Shown one piece after another: positions 21,577 to 28,781 of a stretch of DNA of 41,580 bases (the stretch's first letter is position 1; each line of letters opens with the position of its first letter). Both the position numbers and the translations under genes were made by a program. Below the pieces are notes generated by a model. That model was not told where the DNA came from. It saw only the letters and a list, made by a program, of their open reading frames with translations, and made no database searches. The stretch comes from Pararhodobacter sp. CCB-MM2. GTDB taxonomy: Bacteria; Pseudomonadota; Alphaproteobacteria; Rhodobacterales; Rhodobacteraceae. The stretch lies in assembly GCF_001691415.1 (NCBI RefSeq), contig NZ_LRRR01000035.1:1-41580 (forward strand). The letters are read 5' to 3'.

Positions 21577-22260
21577 ATGAACCAGCCCCTCCGCGTCCTG
21601 ATCGGCTGCGAAACGTCAGGCGTCATGCGCCGCGCCTTCGCCCGCCTCGGCCATGACGTGTGGTCCTGTGACCTTCTGCCGGCAGAGGATGGGAGCAACC
21701 GCCATATCCGCGGCGACGTGCGCGACATTCTGGCCGATGGCTGGGATCTGCTCATGGTGTGTCACCCGCCCTGCACGCGCCTTTGCAACAGCGGCGTGCG
21801 CTGGCTGACCACCCCTCCGCCGGGCCGCACGCGCGATGAAATGTGGGCCGAGCTGGACGAGGGCGCCGCGCTGTTCTCGGCCTGCTGGAAAGCGCCGATC
21901 GAGCGGGTGGCACTGGAGAACCCGGTGATGCATGGCCACGCCCGGGCCCGCCTGCCGGCTGATCTGCCCAAGCCGCAGATTGTGCAGCCGTGGTGGTTCG
22001 GAGAGCCGTTCTTCAAGGCGACCGGGCTTTACCTGCGCGGCCTGCCTCGCCTGACCGCGACCGACAAGCTGACCCCGCCGAAGCCCGGCACCGAGGCCCA
22101 CAAGGCGTGGTCCGCGATCCACCGCGCGCCGCCGGGCCCTGATCGCTGGAAGTTCCGCAGCCGCACCTTCGAGGGCGTTGCCGCAGCCTGCGCCCAGCAA
22201 TGGGCCGGTAACGCCGCCCACCTCACCCCCGCCGAACAGGAGGCCCGCCATGCCCGGTGA
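21577..22260 (+). CDS. Cytosine-C5 methyltransferase-like protein
   Basis: A 227-residue Rossmann-fold protein. G-C-E-T-S-G near residues 10-15 is the SAM-binding turn, D-L-L-P-A follows, H-P-P-C at 63-66 matches the catalytic Pro-Cys of C5 methyltransferases, and L-E-N-P at 113-116 matches the E-N-V motif. At 227 residues there is little room for a target-recognition domain, so site preference may be lax or supplied by a partner. It may modify phage cytosines against host nucleases. It follows the HNH gene by 4 bases. Activity is inferred from motifs. Confidence 0.75.
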   Translation: MNQPLRVLIGCETSGVMRRAFARLGHDVWSCDLLPAEDGSNRHIRGDVRDILADGWDLLMVCHPPCTRLCNSGVRWLTTPPPGRTRDEMWAELDEGAALFSACWKAPIERVALENPVMHGHARARLPADLPKPQIVQPWWFGEPFFKATGLYLRGLPRLTATDKLTPPKPGTEAHKAWSAIHRAPPGPDRWKFRSRTFEGVAAACAQQWAGNAAHLTPAEQEARHAR

Positions 22261-22429
22261 CAGATCGTCCATCCGCTATTTGGCGGCGATGTTCGCGGCC
22301 CAGCAGGCAATTCCGCACCTCGCCCTGCACCTTCTGCCGAGCCAGCCAATCATCGACACGGCGAAACCCTCCCATGCCAAGCGCGCCAAGGTGAAGGCCG
22401 CTCGCAAGCAGAACCGGAGCCGAAAATGA
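22250..22429 (+). CDS. Small basic protein (59 residues)
   Basis: A 59-residue protein starting inside the end of the methyltransferase-like gene (11-base overlap) and overlapping the next gene by 4 bases. The N-terminal half is hydrophobic helix (Y-L-A-A-M-F-A-A-Q-Q-A-I-P-H-L-A-L), and the end is very basic (K-R-A-K-V-K-A-A-R-K-Q-N-R-S-R-K), suggesting nucleic-acid contact. The function is unknown. Confidence 0.6.
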   Translation: MPGDRSSIRYLAAMFAAQQAIPHLALHLLPSQPIIDTAKPSHAKRAKVKAARKQNRSRK

Positions 22430-22635
22430 CCCGCTGCCACCACACCGAACTGCTGGCCCGGCTCTGCGACGAGCCCGACGCCATCGGCACCACCCCCGGA
22501 GAGACCTGCAACCGGGTCCATGAGCCCGACGAGGACGCCCCTCGCGGATACCGGCCCCGGCCCTGTGCTGGGGAGATGATAGACAGCGACGGCGTGTCCG
22601 TCTGTGACACCTGCGGAGAGAACAATGACCACTGA
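22426..22635 (+). CDS. Small cysteine-containing protein (69 residues)
   Basis: A 69-residue protein with five cysteines, including a C-terminal C-D-T-C-G-E pair and an N-terminal C-H-H. It is likely a small zinc-binding protein. It overlaps the upstream gene by 4 bases and the downstream gene by 11 bases. No family is recognised. Confidence 0.6.
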   Translation: MTRCHHTELLARLCDEPDAIGTTPGETCNRVHEPDEDAPRGYRPRPCAGEMIDSDGVSVCDTCGENNDH

Positions 22636-22957
22636 AATCAAGATCGACATGGCCAACATGCCCCCGCTGCCGCCCGAGGCATTTGACCCGATCAAGGACG
22701 CGATGATCGAGGCCCTGACCAAAGGTGGTGCCGAATGGCGTGAACGTGCTCTGGTTGCCGAAGCCCAAGCCGCCGACGCCGCCGCCCGCATCGAGGCCCT
22801 TGAGCGCGAGCTTGCCGAGGCGAACGCGGATGCAGAGCGGTTGGCTGGCCTCTTGGACAAAGCGATCAACGGCATCTGGATAGACGGCCATTTTGATCAG
22901 GCTAAGACCGCCCTCGCCGCCCACCGCGCCCGCACGGAGGGGAAGGCCAATGGCTGA
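22625..22957 (+). CDS. Coiled-coil hypothetical protein
   Basis: A 110-residue protein from ATG 22625. The first 20 residues are disordered (M-A-N-M-P-P-L-P-P-E). Residues 30-75 form an alanine/glutamate coiled-coil (A-R-I-E-A-L-E-R-E-L-A-E-A-N-A), and a short helical end follows. It is one of several coiled-coil accessory proteins in this operon that share A-L-x-A-E-N-E/E-L-A-E-A-type segments. The function is unknown. Confidence 0.6.
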   Translation: MTTEIKIDMANMPPLPPEAFDPIKDAMIEALTKGGAEWRERALVAEAQAADAAARIEALERELAEANADAERLAGLLDKAINGIWIDGHFDQAKTALAAHRARTEGKANG

Positions 22958-23168
22958 CGGTGATCTGGATGACCCGACCGACTACGGCTCGATCGTGCGC
23001 GACAACCTGATGAAGCGGCCCGGTTACATGCCCTATTGCGGTAACGAGCACTTCGTCCGGCTACGCTTCGACGGGCAGCAGTTCATCTGCTTCTGTGGCT
23101 ATCGCACCGAGTTCCCCGCCGACTTCATCGCTGGCTACAAAGCCCGCTGGCACGGAGACCAATCATGA
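22950..23168 (+). CDS. Small zinc-ribbon-like protein (72 residues)
   Basis: A 72-residue protein starting at ATG 22950 within the end of the previous gene. It has P-Y-C-G-N-E-H-F and F-I-C-F-C-G-Y-R-T-E, spacing that suggests a small zinc fold, and several aromatic residues. It overlaps its downstream neighbour by 4 bases. No specific function can be assigned. Confidence 0.65.
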   Translation: MADGDLDDPTDYGSIVRDNLMKRPGYMPYCGNEHFVRLRFDGQQFICFCGYRTEFPADFIAGYKARWHGDQS

Positions 23169-24028
23169 CCGTTGACCTGACCCCAGAGGCACTGGATGCC
23201 CTGAACAAGAGCCTGAGAAAGATCGGCGGGCATGGGTTCCCCAATTGGGCAGACGATGCAGCCGACGCCATCACCGCCCTGCGCGCCGAGAACGAGGCGC
23301 TGCAACGCTATGTCGATACGTACCGCAAGCACGCCCAGAATACCATCGAAGCAGAAGCCCGAGCCACCGCCGCCGAGGCCGCGCTTGCCGCCGCTATGGA
23401 AGGGGCGGTGAGGGTGCGCGGCTTGGAATGGGCCGGCAAATATCGACCGATGGCAACGCCTGAGCCGTACCAGATATGGCCCGACAATGGGGCGTCCGGC
23501 GCACCAGATGACCCGTTTGAATCATACCGAAACTACATGCTTTACAGCCCGCATATGATGGTGATCGGTGAGTTTGATACCATTGAAGAGGCCAAAGAAG
23601 CGGCGCAGGTCGACTATGGATACCGCATCCTCGCCGCCCTCGAACCCAACCCCGCCGCACAGGACCGGGAAGCGCTGATCGCGGCGACGTTGGAGATGGC
23701 GGAAAGCGTAGCCATTAACGCAGGTCCGTCATACTATATGATCCAAACTGGAACCGGATTTCAGAAGACGCACACAAATGGCGGGGCCTTCGCGTTTCGT
23801 ACTGACATCAGTGACGCCATTCGCGCCCTCGCCACCCAGCCCCAGACAGACGCCCTCGCAGCCCGTGACGCAAAGATGCGGGCCGAGGGGATGAGAATGG
23901 CGGCTGAGATTGCGGGAGGCATTGGGCGCCCTGTCGGGGCCGGAGACGGCGACACGTATGTCCCCGGAACAAGTGGTGAAGCACAACGCGCCATCCTCGC
24001 CGCAGCACAGAAGGAGGCCTGGGAATGA
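23165..24028 (+). CDS. Hypothetical accessory protein (287 residues)
   Basis: This is a mosaic-looking protein. Residues 1-80 are helical with a coiled-coil (I-T-A-L-R-A-E-N-E-A-L-Q-R-Y). Residues about 82-155 form a compact beta module beginning R-G-L-E-W and including Y-M-L-Y-S-P-H-M-M-V-I-G-E-F-D-T, like small modules repeated in rhizobial and rhodobacterial phage proteins. The rest is helical. It seems assembled from common phage building blocks. It overlaps both neighbours by 4 bases. The function is unknown. Confidence 0.65.
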   Translation: MTVDLTPEALDALNKSLRKIGGHGFPNWADDAADAITALRAENEALQRYVDTYRKHAQNTIEAEARATAAEAALAAAMEGAVRVRGLEWAGKYRPMATPEPYQIWPDNGASGAPDDPFESYRNYMLYSPHMMVIGEFDTIEEAKEAAQVDYGYRILAALEPNPAAQDREALIAATLEMAESVAINAGPSYYMIQTGTGFQKTHTNGGAFAFRTDISDAIRALATQPQTDALAARDAKMRAEGMRMAAEIAGGIGRPVGAGDGDTYVPGTSGEAQRAILAAAQKEAWE

Positions 24029-24240
24029 TCAACCTCGTCTTCATGAACGCAGACGCCACACCGAAGAATACGGCCATCCGGTGCGATGCAGCCTCGGTCC
24101 CGAACATCATGGCGTGGTATGCCGCTTTCTGCGGCGGGGATCGTTACACGGTCGCAGCGAACGGGCGCGATGTGGCGATGGACATGAACGGATGCCCGAC
24201 GCTGGCCGCCCTGCGCAAGATAGAGGGGGAAGAGGGATGA
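24025..24240 (+). CDS. Small hypothetical protein (71 residues)
   Basis: A 71-residue alpha/beta protein (I-N-L-V-F-M-N-A-D-A-T-P-K-N-T; M-A-W-Y-A-A-F-C-G-G-D-R-Y-T-V) with ATGA overlaps at both ends, directly before the excisionase-like gene. No motif is recognised. Confidence 0.6.
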   Translation: MINLVFMNADATPKNTAIRCDAASVPNIMAWYAAFCGGDRYTVAANGRDVAMDMNGCPTLAALRKIEGEEG

Positions 24241-24554
24241 CAGCACGCGCGACCTTCGAGGGGGCCGAGCCAGCGCGCCCCTTCACCCCAGAAGAGCTTG
24301 CGATCCGATGGCAATGCAGTGCAGAGACCGTCCGCGCCATGGTGCGCGATGGCCGGTTGCCTGCCTTCCGTGCCGGGCGCATGATGCGGATTCCAGTGCA
24401 AACCGTGGAGGACTTCGAATGCGGGACTATCGCCTCGGGCGCCTCAACGGGCGCTGGGTCGTCATGTGGGATGAAGACGGAAAGCGCCGACGCTTTCGTC
24501 TTTCGGCTGACACGCGGAAAGAAGCCGAGCGAGAAGCGCGCGACAAAATCCTGA
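24237..24554 (+). CDS. Excisionase-like helix-turn-helix protein
   Basis: A 105-residue protein whose residues 14-61 match the MerR/HTH_17 excisionase fold: F-T-P-E-E-L-A-I-R-W-Q-C-S-A-E-T-V-R, then D-G-R-L-P-A-F-R-A-G-R-M-M-R-I. It overlaps the integrase gene by 136 bases in another frame, much longer than needed for coupling. The C-terminal 45 residues, inside the integrase gene, are low-complexity and probably dispensable. As the neighbour of int, it most likely bends attachment-site DNA for excision or controls int. Confidence 0.75.
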   Translation: MTARATFEGAEPARPFTPEELAIRWQCSAETVRAMVRDGRLPAFRAGRMMRIPVQTVEDFECGTIASGASTGAGSSCGMKTESADAFVFRLTRGKKPSEKRATKS

Positions 24555-25450
24555 CCATCCAGGCGCCCGCCGCCGGCATGACGGTTGCCCAGATCTGGCA
24601 CGCGTACAAGGCTGAGATGGGAGAGCGCCGGCAAGCGTCGAAGCTGGATCAGGTCGGGCGCAATGTCCTGCCAGAGCTTGGCCACCTGTCTGCCGAAGCG
24701 GTTTCGCCGGATGACTGCCGGGCCTATGTCGCCGGACGGCGCGAGGAAGGGCGCAAGGATGCGACGATCCGAACCGAGATGGGATGCCTGCGCGCCGCGG
24801 TTCTATGGGCCGAGCGGGCGAAGCTGATCAAGAAGGCCCCGGCCATCGAGATGCCGCCAGCCGGCCAGCCGCGCGAGCGCTACCTGTCGCGTGATGAGTT
24901 CGCCGCGCTTCTGGCGGGGGCGCAAGATCCGCACATCCGCCTCGCACTGCTGCTGATGCTTACGACCGCCGGGCGGATCGGCGCCTTGCTGGAATTGGAA
25001 TGGCGGCAGGTCGATCTGGATCGCCGCATCATCCGTCTGGCCAAGGGCGAGATCGGGCCGAAGAAGGGCAGGGCGACGGTTCCGATCAATGACACGCTGA
25101 TGGCTGCTCTGACCGCCGCGCGCGAGGCTGCGGTCTCGGATTATGTGATTGAGTGGGGCGGTCGGCCGGTCGGGTCCATCAAGACCGGCTTCAATGCCGC
25201 CGTGACGCGCGCCGGGATCGAGCATTGCACGCCACACGACATTCGCCGCACCGCTGGCCGCTTCATGGTCGAGAACGGCGTCCCCATCGAAGAGGTCGCT
25301 CAGTTCCTCGGCCATACGAATCCGGCGGTGACTCGCTCGACCTATGCGAAATTCAGCCCGGAGTTTCTGCGTCAGGCCGCAGGTTCACTGGAGCTTGCCG
25401 GACCCGTTTTGGTTCAACGGACCAGAAAGCGACCGGCAAAGAAGCCTTAG
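24419..25450 (+). CDS. int: Tyrosine integrase
   Basis: A 343-residue site-specific recombinase. I take ATG 24419 as the start, since the protein then begins with a short basic arm-binding region (M-R-D-Y-R-L-G-R-L-N). Residues 55-140 are the SAM-like core-binding domain. Catalytic residues are R186 (T-T-A-G-R), H273 and R276 (H-D-I-R-R), H299 (L-G-H-T) and Y309 (S-T-Y-A-K-F). All are intact. It inserts phage DNA at a tRNA-Arg(CCT) gene, judged from the tRNA fragment about 480 bases downstream. An HNH gene lies between int and attP. Confidence 0.94.
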   Translation: MRDYRLGRLNGRWVVMWDEDGKRRRFRLSADTRKEAEREARDKILTIQAPAAGMTVAQIWHAYKAEMGERRQASKLDQVGRNVLPELGHLSAEAVSPDDCRAYVAGRREEGRKDATIRTEMGCLRAAVLWAERAKLIKKAPAIEMPPAGQPRERYLSRDEFAALLAGAQDPHIRLALLLMLTTAGRIGALLELEWRQVDLDRRIIRLAKGEIGPKKGRATVPINDTLMAALTAAREAAVSDYVIEWGGRPVGSIKTGFNAAVTRAGIEHCTPHDIRRTAGRFMVENGVPIEEVAQFLGHTNPAVTRSTYAKFSPEFLRQAAGSLELAGPVLVQRTRKRPAKKP

Positions 25451-25484
25451 GAGGTTGATTCGCAGGGGTAAAACAAGTACATTC

Positions 25485-25516
25485 GGGGAACGTTCTGGCT
25501 GCAACCGGAACGCCCC
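25485..25516. other. Hairpin after int
   Basis: GGGG(AA)CGTTC pairs with GAACG-CCCC across a 12-base loop. No T-run follows, so terminator function is doubtful. It lies between int and the HNH gene. Confidence 0.35.
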
Positions 25517-25543
25517 CTAACCATCATCCTGTAGTGAGGAATC

Positions 25544-25882
25544 ATGGCTGAATACCCCTATACCGTCACCGCCCGGTTTTGGTCAAAGGTGAACGTGCCC
25601 GCGAACAAAATGGTTCATCGCATGTGCTGGCCGTGGACTGGATCGACCGCCAAAGGATATGGCCAACTTTGGGTCGGCAAGACCAATGTGCGCGCCCACC
25701 GCCTTGCTTATGAAATCGCAAACGGCCCTGTGCCGGTTGATCTCATGGTGCGCCATAAATGCGACAATCCGCTTTGCTGCAATCCGGCCCACCTTGAGGT
25801 TGGAACTCACGAAGAGAACATGCGGGACAAAGCGGTTCGGGGGCGCGCATATCGCGGCGGGCCGAAGAAAATGGTTCAATGA
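25544..25882 (+). CDS. HNH homing-type endonuclease
   Basis: A 112-residue protein with GAGGAA before its ATG. Residues 27-34 (M-C-W-P-W-T-G-S) and 40-60 (G-Q-L-W to H-R-L-A-Y-E) are the usual opening of phage HNH proteins. The active site is R-H-K-C-D-N-P-L-C-C-N-P-A-H-L (H71, N80, H83), and the tail is an N-M-R-D-K-A-style basic helix. It stands alone between int and attP and is less coupled to its neighbours than the first HNH gene, so a mobile homing gene is likely. Confidence 0.85.
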   Translation: MAEYPYTVTARFWSKVNVPANKMVHRMCWPWTGSTAKGYGQLWVGKTNVRAHRLAYEIANGPVPVDLMVRHKCDNPLCCNPAHLEVGTHEENMRDKAVRGRAYRGGPKKMVQ

Positions 25883-25903
25883 ACCAGAGAGAAAACCCCA
25901 AAC
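25873..25903 (+). repeat. 31-bp direct repeat, copy A (int side of attP)
   Basis: It matches 26070-26100 at 28 of 31 positions. It begins with an inverted repeat GGTTCA-A-TGAACC and ends AAACCCCAAAC. The two copies flank the tRNA-derived core, as expected for integrase or excisionase arm sites. A partial copy (GGTTCAACGGACC) lies near 25412, inside the end of int. Confidence 0.65.
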
Positions 25904-25927
25904 CCGCTCCGATTCCCCTGTTTATAT

Positions 25928-25976
25928 TGGTGGTCCCGGAGGGACTCGAACCCCCAACCGTCCCCTTAGGAGGGGG
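25928..25976 (-). other. attP: attP core: 3' half of a tRNA-Arg(CCT) gene
   Basis: Read on the minus strand, this is a tRNA 3' half: anticodon loop CTCCTAA (25972-25966), 3' anticodon strand GGGGA, 5-base variable loop, T-arm GGGGG-TTCGAGT-CCCTC, acceptor strand CGGGACC, A73 and CCA (ending 25928). Upstream there is no D-arm or 5' acceptor strand, and position 27 mismatches. It is therefore not a tRNA gene but the attachment core that restores the host tRNA on integration. It lies just downstream of int. Confidence 0.85.
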
Positions 25977-26069
25977 TAGTGCCCCACGCAGAATAAGGGG
26001 GAATGCGCCGAAAAAGCACTCCCTGCGCAGACCTGATGCCGGTCTAAACAGAGAACACCCGTCAAAACA

Positions 26070-26100
26070 GGTTCAACGAACCAAAGAGCAAACCCCAAAC
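26070..26100 (+). repeat. 31-bp direct repeat, copy B (far side of attP)
   Basis: Same orientation as copy A and 197 bases from it, with 3 differences. It starts with GGTTC-AAC-GAACC. Together the pair brackets the attP core. Confidence 0.65.
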
Positions 26101-26146
26101 TGACATTCACCCGCGCCCGTGTGGCGCCTTCCAAGGAGATGACGAC

Positions 26147-26329
26147 ATGAAGACCGAGAGCGAATTGAAGGCTATCGAAGATGGTATGGCGCGGAGCCTT
26201 TTGCGGGCCCTGCTCAATGGCACCGACATGCCTGCGGCCGATCTTCTCGACGCAATCCGCAAGGGCGTTGAGGAGGGAATCTATCGGGCCGCAATGCACG
26301 GCGCATTTGACGGGGTGAAGACTGAATGA
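26147..26329 (+). CDS. Small hypothetical protein (60 residues)
   Basis: A 60-residue protein with AAGGAGAT before its ATG, the first gene on the far side of attP. It is helical and acidic (L-K-A-I-E-D-G-M-A-R-S-L-L-R-A-L-L-N-G-T-D-M). It overlaps the next gene by 4 bases. In the prophage it would lie at one end near the host boundary. Function unknown. Confidence 0.65.
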   Translation: MKTESELKAIEDGMARSLLRALLNGTDMPAADLLDAIRKGVEEGIYRAAMHGAFDGVKTE

Positions 26330-26628
26330 CCGCCATCGACCTCAGCGCCACCCGCAAGGCAAAGCACCTCGCCAAGGCCCGCCGCGATCAGCACCTGATC
26401 GGGCTGGATGACTTCACCGACGCGGAGTTGATCGGCGGGGCCTTCTGCGATGGGATCGACCACGGCGTTGAGCCTCTGGCGCTGCACGCGGCCTACTTCG
26501 CGTCATCTGGTGCGGCGGACTTCGAAGCGCGCGTCTGGGCCGAGATATACGCCCTTCCAGAGCATGAGCGCCGCGTGTCCTATGAGTGGCAAGAGATCGG
26601 CAACGACGACGCACCGCCTACCCCCTAG
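26326..26628 (+). CDS. Hypothetical protein (100 residues)
   Basis: A 100-residue protein, ATGA-coupled to the upstream gene. It is helical with A-T-R-K-A-K-H-L-A-K-A-R-R near the start and many aromatic and acidic residues later (W-A-E-I-Y-A-L-P-E-H-E-R-R-V-S-Y-E-W). No motif is recognised. Forms a two-gene unit with its neighbour beside attP. Confidence 0.65.
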   Translation: MTAIDLSATRKAKHLAKARRDQHLIGLDDFTDAELIGGAFCDGIDHGVEPLALHAAYFASSGAADFEARVWAEIYALPEHERRVSYEWQEIGNDDAPPTP

Positions 26629-26661
26629 ACGCCCGCCACCCTCGCCCCTACATCCCGGCGC

Positions 26662-26880
26662 ATGACACGCGGCGGGATCATCATCAGGACGGAATGCGAG
26701 TGCGGACACCATGCCGTGCTGACGGCTGAGATGCTGGGGGAAGACCCGGCAACGTTCATGGACTTCGACCGCCTGCGGTGCGCGCGGTGCAAGCGCAGAG
26801 GCCGGCCTGCCAGCGTCATCCGGTCGTGGTCGAGCACGGCGGAGGATGGAGCGTATCGGGGGACGCGTCGATCTGATTAG
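26662..26880 (+). CDS. Small zinc-ribbon protein (72 residues)
   Basis: A 72-residue protein with C-E-C-G-H-H near residue 12 and L-R-C-A-R-C-K-R near 38, the two halves of a zinc ribbon. Similar short ribbons are frequent in alphaproteobacterial phages. The ribosome-binding site is weak. The C-terminal 20 residues look unstructured. Its role is unknown. Confidence 0.6.
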   Translation: MTRGGIIIRTECECGHHAVLTAEMLGEDPATFMDFDRLRCARCKRRGRPASVIRSWSSTAEDGAYRGTRRSD

Positions 26881-27080
26881 CTGGTCCTGGCCCGCAACTG
26901 TCACCGATATGGCTCATCTTCTTCAAGGATTCGGACACACAAGGCCTTGTGAACCGAACAAGACTAGTCGTATCCCTACTTGGACGCGCCGATTAGTATG
27001 CGCCCCAATAGCACACGAGGGCATAATTGAGGGGTGAGGCAATTTCGGGCTTACCTTTTGTTTCGCAGGACTAGTTTGCA

Positions 27081-28622
27081 ATGACAGAGTTGACTGAATC
27101 CATTCTATTTCAGGTGATTGCGATCCTGGGGACCATAACAGGGTTTGGCATTGCTCTTGATCGAATCTTCATAACTTCGCACATTAGGGAGCGAATAGAA
27201 GAATACCTCACTCTCCCTCGGTCAAAAGGAACTTGGTTCGACGGCTACAAGGAGATTCTTGGGCTATCGGAGGCCATTGTTTTTGACAGGTACTTTTCCG
27301 GCAATATTGTTGGGTGGAGATTCCTGAAATCATCCCTCTTTGTTTCAGCGGCATCGTTCTTGGCCGCAATTTCAATCCAGTATATATTCTTTCCCGAGTT
27401 CGTTCCGCAGTTCGTGCTTTCCCCGAGTCAAGTTTCCGTGATCGCTGCCTTCTTCCTGTTTAATGCCTTCATGGACGTGGTGACGATTGCCCAAACAAGA
27501 GCGTTCATTCGAGCGTCGGTGTCGTCAGATCGGCCTTTCAACAGCATAATTTTTTTTGGATCAGATATTATCGTTACGCTGAATATATTCATCCTCACCT
27601 ACGCCGCCTTCCTGCTGGTGCTCGTGCAGTTTTTTACACTGCCAACAGTGAGATCGAGCGTGCGAATAACGGCGGACGCGTGGATTGAAGCAGGGGGCGA
27701 GATTTACAATAACGCTGACTTTTCTGAACGCCTTCGTGAGACACAGGTGTTCTATAGTCTCTCTGTGCCGGAGCGTGAAGCCCAAAGCAGCTTCGGAGTA
27801 CTGTCCACTGACGCCGTTACGCCTTTGGAGGCGTTGTATCTCTTGCAGTACCTATATGGAGGATCGCTGCAGATTGGGAGCATCGAGCCGTCTCTAGCTG
27901 ATGACGTAGAAAGTATTGTTGGCTCAGGGCTGCAGCTAGCCTTGCTGCGCGGAGCAGATCGGACGACTGCCTTGAGTGATCCAGAGGCGTTTCCGGACTA
28001 TGACCAAAGCGGCACCGAGCTACTTCCGCGACGAGTCGTTGATCTGGAACTGAACTTGACTGGGGTGAAGCCAAATTTCAGCAATCTTGACTCGATCTAC
28101 ACTCCGGCCTTCAACACAGTTGATGCGCTTGAAGACAATTTTCCCTACTCCATGTTCAATTCGACCGGCTGGGTTTCGATGGAAGGCTTTATTGAAGCGT
28201 ATTCGCGATCGCAGCTCACCGGGCCACTCCTATCCATTGTGCTCTGCGAAAAGAGCGGCGGATACACGTTCAGCACCCAAGCTGATAATAGAATTGATGA
28301 GGCAACGGCAGAAACCTTCGCCGCCGACTGCGATCAGATTTATATCGTCCGCAATAGCGATTGGGTCTCAAACCTGCAGACCTTGGCGAGTTTCGGTCGT
28401 GGCGCGAGTGTTTTCCTCCCTTTCTCGGCGATGTTTGTCACGAGCTTGTTGCCCACATTCTTGCTTTACCTCGTACTTATAGGGGTCACAGCCTCCACTT
28501 CAATTCACAGAATTATAATAGGCCGTGCCGCAAGGCTGGGTGATTTTATCGTTCAGCAGCCAATTGGTTTCTTCTGTTTTCTTCTGGGTTTGGTTATAAT
28601 TTCCTACAGACTCATTTTTTAG
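27081..28622 (+). CDS. Low-GC multi-span membrane protein (cargo gene)
   Basis: A 513-residue protein I do not recognise. Transmembrane helices are expected at about residues 8-27, 82-104, 116-137 and 158-187. A large soluble region follows (190-440, with R-E-T-Q-V-F-Y-S-L-S-V-P and many D/S/T), then two more helices (about 444-470 and 495-511). Codon use is clearly more AT-rich than the rest of the genome, pointing to recent acquisition. It stands alone on the plus strand between attP-side genes and the lysis genes. A lysogenic-conversion or superinfection-exclusion role is my inference from location and topology. Confidence 0.8.
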   Translation: MTELTESILFQVIAILGTITGFGIALDRIFITSHIRERIEEYLTLPRSKGTWFDGYKEILGLSEAIVFDRYFSGNIVGWRFLKSSLFVSAASFLAAISIQYIFFPEFVPQFVLSPSQVSVIAAFFLFNAFMDVVTIAQTRAFIRASVSSDRPFNSIIFFGSDIIVTLNIFILTYAAFLLVLVQFFTLPTVRSSVRITADAWIEAGGEIYNNADFSERLRETQVFYSLSVPEREAQSSFGVLSTDAVTPLEALYLLQYLYGGSLQIGSIEPSLADDVESIVGSGLQLALLRGADRTTALSDPEAFPDYDQSGTELLPRRVVDLELNLTGVKPNFSNLDSIYTPAFNTVDALEDNFPYSMFNSTGWVSMEGFIEAYSRSQLTGPLLSIVLCEKSGGYTFSTQADNRIDEATAETFAADCDQIYIVRNSDWVSNLQTLASFGRGASVFLPFSAMFVTSLLPTFLLYLVLIGVTASTSIHRIIIGRAARLGDFIVQQPIGFFCFLLGLVIISYRLIF

Positions 28623-28707
28623 TGACAGTGTGAATGCGTTAATTGACAACAGGATGGGGCGTGAATCCTTTTTGAGGATCGGGCCCTAACCTTCGTCGGC
28701 ATTTTCC

Positions 28708-28781
28708 CTCGATGATCGCTGAACTGCCGACGCCGCAGTTCCCTTCACCCCAAGACATGCTGTCGGCGCCCGGTCATCGAG
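28708..28781. other. Interrupted long inverted repeat between convergent genes
   Basis: The outer arms CTCGATGA (28708) and TCATCGAG (28774) and the inner arms GCCGAC (28726) and GTCGGC (28762) can form a bulged hairpin. The right arm includes the o-spanin stop codon. It lies between the cargo gene and the lysis genes and may act as a transcription or mRNA-decay boundary; no T-run is present. Confidence 0.4.

Noticed and set aside
25928..26010. A complete tRNA gene
   Set aside because: Only the anticodon loop through CCA is present. There is no D-arm or 5' acceptor strand, and position 27 mismatches.
25659..26103. Two plus-strand frames crossing attP, one containing G-G-P-G-G-T-R-T-P-N
   Set aside because: This peptide is the well-known false translation of a tRNA 3' end. 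The DNA is the attP core, and neither frame has a ribosome-binding site of its own.
28676..28696. Terminator at ATCCT-TTTTG-AGGAT
   Set aside because: The stem is only five weak base pairs, and the T-run is in the loop and not after the stem.
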